Shown piece after piece: positions 33,629-42,475 of a stretch of 64,000 nt of DNA (positions are counted from its first letter, which is position 1; the number at the start of each line of letters is the position of its first letter). A model generated the notes under the pieces. It searched no databases and was not told where the DNA came from. It saw only the letters and a program-made list of their open reading frames with translations. Origin of the DNA: a methanogenic archaeon ISO4-H5 (GTDB lineage Archaea; Thermoplasmatota; Thermoplasmata; Methanomassiliicoccales; Methanomethylophilaceae); the NCBI GenBank assembly GCA_001560915.1, contig CP014214.1:1860001-1924000 (forward strand). Reading direction: 5' to 3'. The translations under genes were made by a program, and so were the position numbers.

Positions 33629-34642
33629 TCACTTCAGTTTCTTCATGGCGTACGAGCCGTTGCGCTTGTACACAAGCGCCACATAAGTGCGTATGGCCAG
33701 CCAGTACAGCGAGGAGATGTGGATGTTCCACCAGCCCTCGAAGGAACCTTTCAGGTATTTCTCGTAGGATGCGCGGTTCCTCTCGCTCTTGGTGAACTCC
33801 ATGAAACCGCGGTAGGACATGTGGCCACTGGAACGGATCTTCATGATGGCGTTCTTGCGGAGGATGACAGGATCGGTGCAGATGTCATCCACTTCATCAT
33901 AAGATTTGATCTCCGACAGTCCGCGGGCGTCGAGATCCCCGCGGCAGATTGATCCGCGGGTCTGGCGGTATGCGTACAGAGGGCGGTCGTAAAGGCAAAT
34001 CCTGGTACATGCGTCAACACAGCGATAGGTGTGGACCACATCCTCGGCGAAGGATTCCTCGAAAAGCAATCCGTTGTCCACCAGGAAACTGCGGCTGAAC
34101 ATCTTGCACCAGGAGGACACGGGGAAGACCTCGTCATTCCTGGCGATCAGTGCCTGATCCCTCTCCAGGACCTTGGTGCGGTAGGTGCGTCCGGGCTTCT
34201 CGCGGATTGTTCCGGTCTCATTTGTGTTGAGGAAATTGCAGCATACGAAATCCACCGGGTTCTCGATCATCAGACGGCGCATCTCCTCAATGAAATAGGG
34301 GCTGGGCGCATCGTCGACATCCAGGAACCAGATGTATTCCCCTGAGGAGGCTTCCAGACCGATGTTGCGGTTGCCTCCGAGCCTCTTCCCCTGATCCTGA
34401 GGTATCACCGTGGAGCGAGGGAGCTGTTCCGCGAGTTCGCGGACCTTCTCCAGGGAGCCGTCGTCGCTGCGGGTGTCGACCACGAAGATTGCTTCGAAAT
34501 CCTGATAGGTCTGAGCCTTGAGGAATGAAATGCAGCCTTCGATGTAACGGGCCCCGTTACGGATGGGTATCACCACTGAAACATCGAATTGTCCTGTTCC
34601 TGCATCTGTTCCAGAGTCTATGGAATCAGTCCTCACAGCCAT
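33629..34642 (-). CDS. GT2 family glycosyltransferase
   Basis: This 337-residue protein begins with the GT-A fold: VSVVIPIRNGARYIEGCISF, then IFVVDTRSDDGSLEKVRE and the metal-binding site YIWFLDVDDAPSPYF. The C-terminal part has no membrane helix and is rich in charged and aromatic residues. Such enzymes add sugars to surface glycans from nucleotide donors. Its stop codon lies in the target duplication of tnpB copy 2, but the coding sequence is intact. I use ATG 34642 as the start. Confidence 0.9.
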   Translation of the reverse strand: MAVRTDSIDSGTDAGTGQFDVSVVIPIRNGARYIEGCISFLKAQTYQDFEAIFVVDTRSDDGSLEKVRELAEQLPRSTVIPQDQGKRLGGNRNIGLEASSGEYIWFLDVDDAPSPYFIEEMRRLMIENPVDFVCCNFLNTNETGTIREKPGRTYRTKVLERDQALIARNDEVFPVSSWCKMFSRSFLVDNGLLFEESFAEDVVHTYRCVDACTRICLYDRPLYAYRQTRGSICRGDLDARGLSEIKSYDEVDDICTDPVILRKNAIMKIRSSGHMSYRGFMEFTKSERNRASYEKYLKGSFEGWWNIHISSLYWLAIRTYVALVYKRNGSYAMKKLK

Positions 34643-34801
34643 TTTAAAAAGAATCATACGCCAACCGAAGACCTATGAATCCTTCCCGCTGGGAGTCGCT
34701 ATGGGACCAGACTATATGTTAATTGTTGCCCGTGTTTTGCCGAATGACGGATATTCCCATCCGCAGACAAGGATTATACCTACTAATGACATCCTTAATG
34801 C

Positions 34802-37069
34802 ATGAACACAGCTGCCAAGGCTCTGATTCTGCTGACTGTATCAGCCTTGGCTCTGCTGGTACTGTCTGCCCCGGACAGTTCCGAAGCTGCACCTGGCTGG
34901 AAGGATGTCTCTACCGAAGCGGAACTTATCGAAGAACTCGGCAAAGGAACAACGAACATCAGCATCATCCCTGCCAAGACCGAGGATTCCCGCAAACTCA
35001 CGATCGAAAGCGATATCACCATACCTGCAAACGTCAGGGTCCTTCTGCCCTACGGTGTCACCGACATGTCGGGGCTGGCGTTGGGGGACAGCGAAGCATC
35101 TTACAAAATAGCAGGGGAGGACAAGGTCTTCGTCGAACTCACCGTGAACGGCAAACTGAACGTGAAAGGACAGCTTATAGTCGGCGGAATTTTGGGAAAG
35201 GATGACACATTCGCCTATCAGGGGCACACCTCTTCATGGCATTCAGTCATCGTCAATAACGGCACGATAACGGTAGAGAACGGCGGTACGCTATACTGTT
35301 ACGGATTCATCAGGGGGTCGGGAGAGGTCGTCGGCGAAAACGGAAGCAAAGTGATGGAACCTCTTATCATCACAGACTTCTCCGGTGGAGACAACATGCT
35401 GAGCAGCCACCGTGGTAACCAGGCTTTCTTCAACCGCTACAGCCTATCCAATATCAGATGCCCCCTGCAGATCGACTATGGCTCGACACTCAACGGGAAA
35501 CTCGCCATCTGTGTAGGGGGAACAGTCTATGAGAACCAGATTACCTACATAGGCGAGAAGGATACCTTTATTAAGCTGTCTGAAGGCGCAAGTGCCAGAC
35601 TGACCTACGATGCAACAAAATCGATAGAGAGCAACGAAAGCCTCGGACTGCATTCGGATATAGGCAAGACAACGATAACACTCAACGGAGGATGTTCCTT
35701 CGAGGCTATCGAACTGGTCCTCGACATAAACGGCGAGTCGGGTGTGTACTCTTTCGCAGAACATCCATTCCCGATTCCGTACAATATCGATATGGTCCTG
35801 GAGAACGGGAACTACCTGATGAACGAGGACTTCCGCATACTCCCTGGAGCCAAACTGACCATCGTCACCAATGCGACACTTGCCGTGAACAATTCCCTCT
35901 CGGTATTCTGGGGATTAAAGGACAAGAATTACAAAGATGATGTGGAAGTGAACATGAAGTACCCCACGACCGAAACACTGGCCTCCAATGGATTCGACAA
36001 ATCCGGCAGACTGATCGTCTGCGGTAACCTCATCCTTCTGGACAGTTCGGAATTCAGCGGTATCGCAGAGATGGGGAGCGCCTCAGCCACCATCACCACC
36101 TCCAAGCGCACGGATACTTCACTGAAGATTGTAGAACATGGTTGTACTCGCGATAATGACAGTTTCACTGTGATGGTTTTCGGTTTGTTTCCGTACACGA
36201 TGACCTGGACAGTCGATACCCTGACCACCAGAGAGATGGCAGGTTACATAGTGGACTCCACGGGAGCCTTGTCTATTCTCCAGCCGGATTCGATTTACAG
36301 GGCAAGCTCTCAGACCAATTACTGCATGGAGAAGTACATACAGGATGGGACAGAATATGCTCTCGGATCGGACTTTAAAGGTGGCTGGATCCTTTCATCT
36401 GGGTCATATCAGACAATCACCTCAAGCATCCCAGGCAATCTCACCGGGGAAAAGGTCAACCTCATGCTGACCTCCAAAGGTATCAGTCAGGACTTCATCA
36501 TCGATCTGACGGTTGATTCCCTCAAGAAAGTGACCGTCGAGCAGTCTGCCGTCGCTTCCATCAGAGACGGTAACGGAGCGCTCAGACTCCGCTGCGACGG
36601 TATCTCGATAACGTTCTCCGCGGAATCCCTAAAGAACATATCTGGCACTTTGGAAATTAGACTCAACGATGCTGCCCTCAACGATGCACAGAAGTCTTCC
36701 GCACAAGACAGGGCCACATACTATCTCGAAGTCCTATCAGACGGAAAGAAGATCGACATCTTCCACGGAGTGGTCACCATCGTTCTGCCCTTCAAGCCTC
36801 ACTCTGAAGCCGACAAGGAGAAGGTCCAGGCATGGAAGATCGATACTAACGGTATCGCCCACACATACAGAGCGGCATACAGCAACAACGAGATCTCCTT
36901 CGCAACAGCCTCCGCCGGATGTTACGCCATATCCCTGGACAACGTCCCCGAGAGATCGACTGTGCAAAACGCTCATCACAGCCAAACACTGATGATCGCA
37001 GCCGGAGCCACAACAGCAATCATCGCCGGTCTGCTGATCTATTTCTTCTTAATCAGGAAAAAGAGGTGA
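34802..37069 (+). CDS. Large surface protein with signal peptide and C-terminal anchor
   Basis: This 755-residue protein has a signal peptide (KALILLTVSALALLVLSAPDSSEA). A long beta-rich region follows with repeated short strands such as GKLNVKGQLIVGG and GTITVENGGTLYCYG, like right-handed beta-helix adhesins. It ends with one helix (TLMIAAGATTAIIAGLLIYF) and the tail LIRKKR, so it is anchored with its bulk outside. Many N-x-S/T sites could be glycosylated. I recognise no enzyme motif. A TATA-like GATTATACC lies about 25-30 bases before ATG 34802. Confidence 0.85.
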   Translation: MNTAAKALILLTVSALALLVLSAPDSSEAAPGWKDVSTEAELIEELGKGTTNISIIPAKTEDSRKLTIESDITIPANVRVLLPYGVTDMSGLALGDSEASYKIAGEDKVFVELTVNGKLNVKGQLIVGGILGKDDTFAYQGHTSSWHSVIVNNGTITVENGGTLYCYGFIRGSGEVVGENGSKVMEPLIITDFSGGDNMLSSHRGNQAFFNRYSLSNIRCPLQIDYGSTLNGKLAICVGGTVYENQITYIGEKDTFIKLSEGASARLTYDATKSIESNESLGLHSDIGKTTITLNGGCSFEAIELVLDINGESGVYSFAEHPFPIPYNIDMVLENGNYLMNEDFRILPGAKLTIVTNATLAVNNSLSVFWGLKDKNYKDDVEVNMKYPTTETLASNGFDKSGRLIVCGNLILLDSSEFSGIAEMGSASATITTSKRTDTSLKIVEHGCTRDNDSFTVMVFGLFPYTMTWTVDTLTTREMAGYIVDSTGALSILQPDSIYRASSQTNYCMEKYIQDGTEYALGSDFKGGWILSSGSYQTITSSIPGNLTGEKVNLMLTSKGISQDFIIDLTVDSLKKVTVEQSAVASIRDGNGALRLRCDGISITFSAESLKNISGTLEIRLNDAALNDAQKSSAQDRATYYLEVLSDGKKIDIFHGVVTIVLPFKPHSEADKEKVQAWKIDTNGIAHTYRAAYSNNEISFATASAGCYAISLDNVPERSTVQNAHHSQTLMIAAGATTAIIAGLLIYFFLIRKKR

Positions 37070-37070
37070 C

Positions 37071-37088
37071 GGAGGGGTTGCCCCCTCC
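37071..37088. terminator. Hairpin between convergent genes
   Basis: GGAGGGG (37071-37077) pairs with CCCCTCC (37082-37088) over TTGC, between the surface protein and malic enzyme genes. Confidence 0.5.
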
Positions 37089-37103
37089 TTGAAAGGTTTA
37101 GTC

Positions 37104-38501
37104 TCACTCGACGTAGGGCTTGATGAAGCCGGTCTGCATCATATTGGCGGTCAGCTTCCTGGACCTGCTGATGATGGCAGCTGCGCGGTCGTACTCCTCC
37201 TGGTAGGAGCACTTCTCGCGGGCGACACCCTGCTCGATAGCCTTCATGGCGACAGCGGCGGCCTCCCTGGGGAAGACATCCTCCTCAGACATGTTGGGGA
37301 TGATGTACTCCTCGGTGATTCCCTTCTCCTCTGCACACTTGGCGAGCTCGGTGGCCGCTGCGATGCACATCTCGTCGGTGATGGTCCTTGCCTTCACGTC
37401 GAGCACACCACGGAAGATTGCGGGGAATCCCATGGAGTTGTTGACCTGGTTGGGGAAGTCGGAACGGCCGGTGGCGAACACCTTGCATCCGTGCTCCTTT
37501 GCCTCCCAGGGCCAGATTTCGGGTACGGGGTTGGCGGTGGCGAAGACAACGGGGTCGTCTGCCATGAGATCGATGTATTCTGCGGGGATGGTTCCGGGTC
37601 CGGGCTTGGATGCTGCGATGACGATGTCGGCGCCCTCCATTGCCTCCTTGATTCCTCCGGTCTTTCCTGCACCGTTGGTCTTCTCGCAGATGTTCCTCTT
37701 CAGCCTGTGGAGGCTCTCAAAGTCCTCCCTGGACTGGTTGAGGATTCCCTTGGAGTCGCACATACAGAGGTGCTCGGGCTTGAATCCGGTGGCCAGCAGC
37801 AACCTTGCGATGGCAAGGGATGCCGCTCCTGCACCGATGACGGTGACGTTGGCGTCCTGGAAGTTCTTTCCGACGAGCTTCATGGCATTCATGGCACCGG
37901 CGACCTCGACGGTTGCGGTACCCTGCTGGTCGTCGTGCCATACGGGGATCTTACAGTCCCTCCTGAGCTCGTCGAGGATGTCGAAACACTTGGGGTTGGA
38001 GATGTCCTCGAGGTTGATTCCTCCGAAGGAGGGGGCGATGAGCCTGACGGTCTCGATGATCTTCTCGGGGTCCTTGGTGTCAAGGCAGATGGGGACGCAG
38101 TCCACACCTCCGAGGTACTTGAAGAGCATGGCCTTTCCTTCCATGACAGGCATGGCGGCTTCGGGTCCGATGTCTCCGAGACCGAGTACGCGGGTACCGT
38201 CGGATACTACTGCTACGGTGTTCCACTTGCAGGTGTGCTCGTAGACGAGGTCGGGGTTCTGTGCGATGGCCTTGCAGGGCTCAGCCACTCCGGGGGAGTA
38301 CCAGATGGAGAAGTCGTCGAAGGACCTGATGCAGGCCTTGGGGACGGTCTCGATCTTTCCGCCGTAGTAGGGGTGCATCTTCATTGCATCCTGTCCGGGC
38401 TTCTTGGCGCGCTCGAGGCGCTCCTCCACGGTCAGTTCCTTCTTCTCTTCGGGGGCGGCGGGAGTCTTGTTCTCCTTCTTGAATTTGTCCATGAAACTCA
38501 T
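37104..38501 (-). CDS. Malic enzyme (NAD(P)-dependent malate dehydrogenase, decarboxylating)
   Basis: The enzyme interconverts malate and pyruvate plus CO2, with NAD(P). The 465-residue protein has SIWYSPGVAEPCK, GLGDIGPEAAMPVMEGK, VWHDDQQGTATVEVAGAM, with the two metal-binding aspartates, and a Rossmann motif VTVIGAGAASLAIARLLL. It has the length of the shorter bacterial/archaeal form without a phosphotransacetylase tail. The N-terminal ~25 residues are charged and variable. It stands alone between convergent and divergent neighbours. Confidence 0.95.
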   Translation of the reverse strand: MSFMDKFKKENKTPAAPEEKKELTVEERLERAKKPGQDAMKMHPYYGGKIETVPKACIRSFDDFSIWYSPGVAEPCKAIAQNPDLVYEHTCKWNTVAVVSDGTRVLGLGDIGPEAAMPVMEGKAMLFKYLGGVDCVPICLDTKDPEKIIETVRLIAPSFGGINLEDISNPKCFDILDELRRDCKIPVWHDDQQGTATVEVAGAMNAMKLVGKNFQDANVTVIGAGAASLAIARLLLATGFKPEHLCMCDSKGILNQSREDFESLHRLKRNICEKTNGAGKTGGIKEAMEGADIVIAASKPGPGTIPAEYIDLMADDPVVFATANPVPEIWPWEAKEHGCKVFATGRSDFPNQVNNSMGFPAIFRGVLDVKARTITDEMCIAAATELAKCAEEKGITEEYIIPNMSEEDVFPREAAAVAMKAIEQGVAREKCSYQEEYDRAAAIISRSRKLTANMMQTGFIKPYVE

Positions 38502-38571
38502 GATATCTCCTCTTTTCTACGAATTTCGTAAGAAATCCTTCGAATTGCTTAGGACACGGTAATACTGTTCC

Positions 38572-38582
38572 TTTTTATAGAT
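38572..38582 (+). promoter_or_regulatory. TATA box of the radical SAM gene
   Basis: TTTTTATAGAT is 25 bases upstream of ATG 38605. The ATG at 38590 would be too close, so the shorter start is preferred. Confidence 0.5.
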
Positions 38583-38604
38583 ATTGCGTATGTTAAAAAT
38601 CGCA

Positions 38605-40230
38605 ATGGAGGCCGAGAAAAGCATCCCCCACGTCGTGCTTATCGACGGTTATATCGATGACCCAGCAGCCCTGGGTGTACCTCCGTACATATCCCCTATG
38701 ATACGTGCGGTGGCCGGTGCGGCGATCGATGCTGGCGGCAGAGTGACCTATCTGTCGATAGATATGCTCCGCCAGGGGCACGAAATCCCCGATGCGGATG
38801 TCACCGTCCTGCTGTCCGGAAACACTGTGCCAGGCAAGTATCTCCGCAGCATGCCTATGTCGCTGAAGGAGATCCGCGAGTACCTCCCGAAGATGAAAGG
38901 ATGGAAGCTCATAGGCGGTTCCTCGGCATACGCTCCCGAAGCGGAAGGCTTCGATTTTCGTATTCACAGGGATCTCGCCGCCTCCCTCTACGACGGCATG
39001 ACCGGCAAAGAGGTCGGAGAGCGGTTCAGGACTCTCGACGAATGGAACAGGTGGATGCTTCTCGGCGCGGACATCGTGAAAGAACATCAGGACTTCCCGC
39101 AGCCCCTGATGGTCGAGATCGAATCATACCGCGGCTGCCACCGCTATGCCTCCGGAGGATGCTCGTTCTGCATCGAACCGACCAAGGGTAAACCTCTGAT
39201 GAGGCAGCCGGAGGACATCCTTGCGGAAGCGGAGAAACTCAGGGAACTCGGCGTCTACAACATCCGTGTGGGCGGACAGACCTGCATCATATCATACGGC
39301 TCCGAGGACTTCTCGTCCGGGGTCCCGCGCCCGGTGCCCTCCAAGGTCCGTCAGCTGTTCGAAGGACTGAAGGCACTCGGTTTCGAGCACATCAGTGTGG
39401 ACAACGCCAATCCTGCCGTCATCGCCACCTATCCCGAGGAATCCTCGGAAATCATCAAAATCCTGGCCGACAACTGCAGTTCGGGGAATGTGCTCGCACT
39501 CGGTCTGGAATCCGCAGACCCCGCTGTGAGAGAGGCCAACAACCTCAACAGCACCGCGGACCAGGTGCTGGAAGCTATCCGCATCATCAACAGGTACGGA
39601 GCCGAGAGAGGACCCACCGGACTTCCCAAAATACTTCCGGGACTCAACATCATCTGCGGTCTGGAAGGAGAGACCTTCGAGACCTACGGCATAGACATGG
39701 ATTTCCTAAAGAGGATAGTCGACGAGGGACTCATGGTGAGGAGGATCAACATCCGCCAGGTCATAGGCTCCAGAAGGGAGTTCCACGTCAAGATGAACGA
39801 GAAGCGCTTCAAGAAGTTCAAGGAGAACGTCAGGGAGAACGTGGACCATCCCCTCCTGGAGCGCATGATCCCGCTGGGCACCGTACTGACAGGTGTTTAT
39901 GCGGAGATCCACGACGGGAACATCACATTCGGCAGACAGCCCGGATCCTATCCGATTCTGGTAGGTATCCCCTACAAGATAGACCTCGACCGCTTCTACG
40001 ACGTGAAGATCACTGAATGGGGATTCAGATCCGTGACAGGCATCACCTACCCGTTCAACATCAACACCATGCCCATGTCCGCTCTTTCCGCATTACCCGG
40101 AATCGGCAAGAAAAGAGCGACCACTCTGACCCTGAAACGTCCCTTCAAGGACCTTACCGACCTGAACCGCGCCATCGACGACCCCAAGGTTATCGAGGGA
40201 CTGAGGGATTACATCGTCTTCGACGACTGA
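38605..40230 (+). CDS. Radical SAM protein with C-terminal helix-hairpin-helix (COG1031 type)
   Basis: This 541-residue protein has the iron-sulfur motif ESYRGCHRYASGGCSFC, that is C-x7-C-x2-C rather than the usual C-x3-C-x2-C. An N-terminal ~160-residue domain resembles a cobalamin-type or flavodoxin-like fold (VLIDGYIDDPAALG...). The C-terminus contains ALSALPGIGKKRATTLTLKR, a helix-hairpin-helix that usually binds DNA or RNA. The combination matches an uncharacterised archaeal radical SAM family that may modify a nucleic acid. The primase gene starts 30 bases later. Confidence 0.88.
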   Translation: MEAEKSIPHVVLIDGYIDDPAALGVPPYISPMIRAVAGAAIDAGGRVTYLSIDMLRQGHEIPDADVTVLLSGNTVPGKYLRSMPMSLKEIREYLPKMKGWKLIGGSSAYAPEAEGFDFRIHRDLAASLYDGMTGKEVGERFRTLDEWNRWMLLGADIVKEHQDFPQPLMVEIESYRGCHRYASGGCSFCIEPTKGKPLMRQPEDILAEAEKLRELGVYNIRVGGQTCIISYGSEDFSSGVPRPVPSKVRQLFEGLKALGFEHISVDNANPAVIATYPEESSEIIKILADNCSSGNVLALGLESADPAVREANNLNSTADQVLEAIRIINRYGAERGPTGLPKILPGLNIICGLEGETFETYGIDMDFLKRIVDEGLMVRRINIRQVIGSRREFHVKMNEKRFKKFKENVRENVDHPLLERMIPLGTVLTGVYAEIHDGNITFGRQPGSYPILVGIPYKIDLDRFYDVKITEWGFRSVTGITYPFNINTMPMSALSALPGIGKKRATTLTLKRPFKDLTDLNRAIDDPKVIEGLRDYIVFDD

Positions 40231-40260
40231 TTTTTGTAGCTTGTGTGGGATTCGGTAAGC

Positions 40261-41289
40261 ATGGACAGTCTCCGCGCGGCTAGGTATCCCTTCCTCAGCG
40301 AGGCCTCTGAATTCGCAGAGGCTAACTCAGAGGGCATAGAGAAGCTCCTGTCGAGCGAGACCTATGCCGACGCCAGGGAAAGAGGGCTTGCAAGGGTCAT
40401 GGGTGCCCTGGACAACCACACAATCCCGGAGAACTCGCTGTCAGGGGAGTACAACCGTCTGATGGAGGTCCTATCCTACCCGTACGCCAGGATTTTGGTT
40501 TCCTGCGTGGGCGACAGACTGCTCCTCAAAAGATATGCACTGGCCGAAGCGGAGCACATGAACCACATTCTCACCAAGGACCCCGATTCGGTGGACATCA
40601 TAGTGAAGGAACTGGAGGTCAACGCCACCGACAACCGCGACGGCACCATGGACATGCATTTCGCGGATTTCCTACGTTTCTCCTATGTCATGAAAGCCGT
40701 AGAATGGAAGCTCATTAACTCTCAGATTCACAACGGCTTCGTCACCCTAACCAGAGACAAGTTCGTAAGGCTCCTGCAGAACGCCTACCGTCTGAAGATC
40801 GAATCGGAGCTCCCCCTGAACATCCCCGATGATTTCAAAAAGGACCTCGCATCGAACGTCGCAAAGATCGATCTGGCACTATCGGCTGTCAAGGCCCGTC
40901 TGAGTCCCACAGGGGGGCAGGGTATGAACGACGCATACCTTCCGCCCTGCATCAGGACCATCATCGAAATGGCGCAGGCGGGACAGAACCTGCCCCATAG
41001 TGCCAGGTTCGCACTTGTGACATTCCTGCACGCACTGGGTCTTGATTACGGACAGATCATCGCGATATTCGCGGTATCTCCCGACTTCAACGAAGCCATG
41101 TCCGAATATCAGATTAAGCACATCACGGGAGAGCTGAACGGGACCGAAGGCTATACCCCTCCCGTATGCAGCACCATGAAGACCAACGGACTCTGTTTCG
41201 ATCCCGATCCCCTGTGCGAAAGGGTGAAGCATCCGCTGAGTTACTACCGTATAAAATCCGGCAACTACCAGAGACAGCCTAAGGAGTGA
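40261..41289 (+). CDS. priL: DNA primase large subunit PriL
   Basis: PriL regulates the catalytic subunit PriS and carries an iron-sulfur cluster. The 342-residue protein has the expected N-terminal helical part (AARYPFLSEASEFAEAN). Its four cluster cysteines lie in the C-terminal domain: PPCIRTIIE, VCSTMKTNGLC and DPLCERVKHPLSYY. The length is normal. ATG 40261 matches family N-termini better than an upstream GTG at 40243. PriS is not in the window. Confidence 0.93.
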   Translation: MDSLRAARYPFLSEASEFAEANSEGIEKLLSSETYADARERGLARVMGALDNHTIPENSLSGEYNRLMEVLSYPYARILVSCVGDRLLLKRYALAEAEHMNHILTKDPDSVDIIVKELEVNATDNRDGTMDMHFADFLRFSYVMKAVEWKLINSQIHNGFVTLTRDKFVRLLQNAYRLKIESELPLNIPDDFKKDLASNVAKIDLALSAVKARLSPTGGQGMNDAYLPPCIRTIIEMAQAGQNLPHSARFALVTFLHALGLDYGQIIAIFAVSPDFNEAMSEYQIKHITGELNGTEGYTPPVCSTMKTNGLCFDPDPLCERVKHPLSYYRIKSGNYQRQPKE

Positions 41290-41290
41290 T

Positions 41291-41947
41291 TCACTCCTTC
41301 TTTTCCTCTGATTCCGCCTCTCCGAGGTTCTTCCAGGTGATGAGCACCCTCTGGATTGCGGTGAGGTTTCCTACGACTGCGAAGTAGATCATCATGATCT
41401 CCATCCAGGACAGGCTGTATCCAGAGATGTCAAAGAATCCGTATCCGCACATGCAGGCGATCCACTGGATAATGGGGAATGCGACACAGAGAACTACGCG
41501 GTCCGCACGTCCCAGAAGACCGTCGTAGAGCCTCTTAGCACCGATGGCCTGAGCCTGGGTTCCCATGTAGGAGGTCAGCAGCACGCCCATGACGGCCAGA
41601 AGTCCGACGGTGGTGTTGCACCATCCGCTGAGGGCGATGGCGGCGATCATGAACATATCGGCGTAACGGTCGAAGACGTGATCGAGGTAGTCTCCTTTCT
41701 TGGAGCACTTGCCGGCAAGTTTGGCGATCTTCCCGTCCAGAGCGTCGAAGTATCCGGAAAGGAGTACGACGACCGCACCGACAGGTAGAAGCCAGTGATA
41801 ATCCCAGCTGAGGTACAGCACGATACCGCTGATGGCGGCGGTGATGAGTCCGAGCCAGGAGATGGTGTTGGGATTTACGTTAATGAATCTCTTCGCGACA
41901 GGTGCGAGGGTGAACTCAGCGTCTTTTCTGTGCTTGTCTAGAACCAT
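41291..41947 (-). CDS. CDP-alcohol phosphatidyltransferase (archaetidylinositol-phosphate synthase type)
   Basis: The enzyme joins a CDP-activated lipid to an alcohol such as inositol phosphate. The 218-residue protein has about six membrane helices and the signature DALDGKIAKLAGKCSKKGDY followed by LDHVFD, which holds the four metal-binding aspartates of this family. Lys replaces the Arg found in many members. It overlaps the AK6 gene by ten bases, and pfkB is upstream. The acceptor is not proven. Confidence 0.88.
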   Translation of the reverse strand: MVLDKHRKDAEFTLAPVAKRFINVNPNTISWLGLITAAISGIVLYLSWDYHWLLPVGAVVVLLSGYFDALDGKIAKLAGKCSKKGDYLDHVFDRYADMFMIAAIALSGWCNTTVGLLAVMGVLLTSYMGTQAQAIGAKRLYDGLLGRADRVVLCVAFPIIQWIACMCGYGFFDISGYSLSWMEIMMIYFAVVGNLTAIQRVLITWKNLGEAESEEKKE

Positions 41948-42471
41948 TCTTCCATCTCTCCGGACCAATCCACCCCTCCGGGCAGACCTAACTCCGTCTC
42001 TCCGTTAAGTATCCGTTCTATAAAATCGACTGCATCGGAAGGGGAGCCTTCGGAGCAGTCGAATTCGTTCACCGGGATGTCGGTATCGGTCGCTTCGCAC
42101 AGAATCACGTCCAAGACCTCGGCCTGCACGTTCTCTCTGACCTTGGCCTCCGAATACCCCCTCTTCCTCAGTCTGTCTGCCAGAACCGAAGGTCTGCACC
42201 TCAGGACGATGATGCGCGAACAGTCGGTACCGTGGGAGAGGTGGGAATCGATGAAGACGATGCCGTCCTTCCTGCGATATTCTTCCAAAGAATCGTTGAA
42301 TGCATCCATGTCAACGTTGAAGGTATCCCTCGGGACATCCTTCTCAGTCAGCAGCCCATAGGCCCGGAGATGCTCGTTGGCATCCACCACCTCATATCCA
42401 CGCCTGCGGAGTTCGGCGGAAACCGAGGTCTTCCCGACCCCGGGGGTTCCGGTGATAGCTATCAGCACCAT
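41938..42471 (-). CDS. AK6/Fap7-type adenylate kinase
   Basis: This family of P-loop NMP kinases helps mature 18S/16S rRNA by acting with ribosomal protein S11 (uS11). The 177-residue protein starts LIAITGTPGVGKTSVSAEL, has the short lid and VLRCRPSVLADRLRKRGYSE, and keeps the SHLSHGTDCSRIIVL signature. It ends with TAG, one of only two TAG stops in the window. Reading through it would add 18 residues before TAA. It sits between a pfkB kinase gene and a lipid synthase gene. Confidence 0.9.
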   Translation of the reverse strand: MVLIAITGTPGVGKTSVSAELRRRGYEVVDANEHLRAYGLLTEKDVPRDTFNVDMDAFNDSLEEYRRKDGIVFIDSHLSHGTDCSRIIVLRCRPSVLADRLRKRGYSEAKVRENVQAEVLDVILCEATDTDIPVNEFDCSEGSPSDAVDFIERILNGETELGLPGGVDWSGEMEEWF

Positions 42472-42475
42472 GCCC

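Larger units (their letters stand above)
30189..33634 (+). mobile_element. tnpB transposon, copy 2, interrupted by a group II intron
   Basis: The element is 30197-33626. Its ends form a 25-base inverted repeat with one mismatch: 30197-30221, reading GATTCTATAACGAAGTGTG, and the complement at 33602-33626. Identical 8-mers, GGTCACTT, flank it at 30189-30196 and 33627-33634. Without the 1,943-base intron it would be about 1.49 kb, the size of copy 1. From left end to tnpB start it measures 143 bases in both copies, although much of that sequence differs. It landed between EF1B and the convergent GT2 gene. Confidence 0.9.

Noticed and set aside
34802-37069. Surface protein as a pseudogene of a larger adhesin
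   Set aside because: Signal peptide, continuous frame and C-terminal anchor are all present, so it looks complete.
37089-38531. 480-codon plus-strand frame opposite malic enzyme
   Set aside because: Antisense shadow of a well-conserved enzyme; composition is Gly/Val/Asp/Leu-rich without domains.
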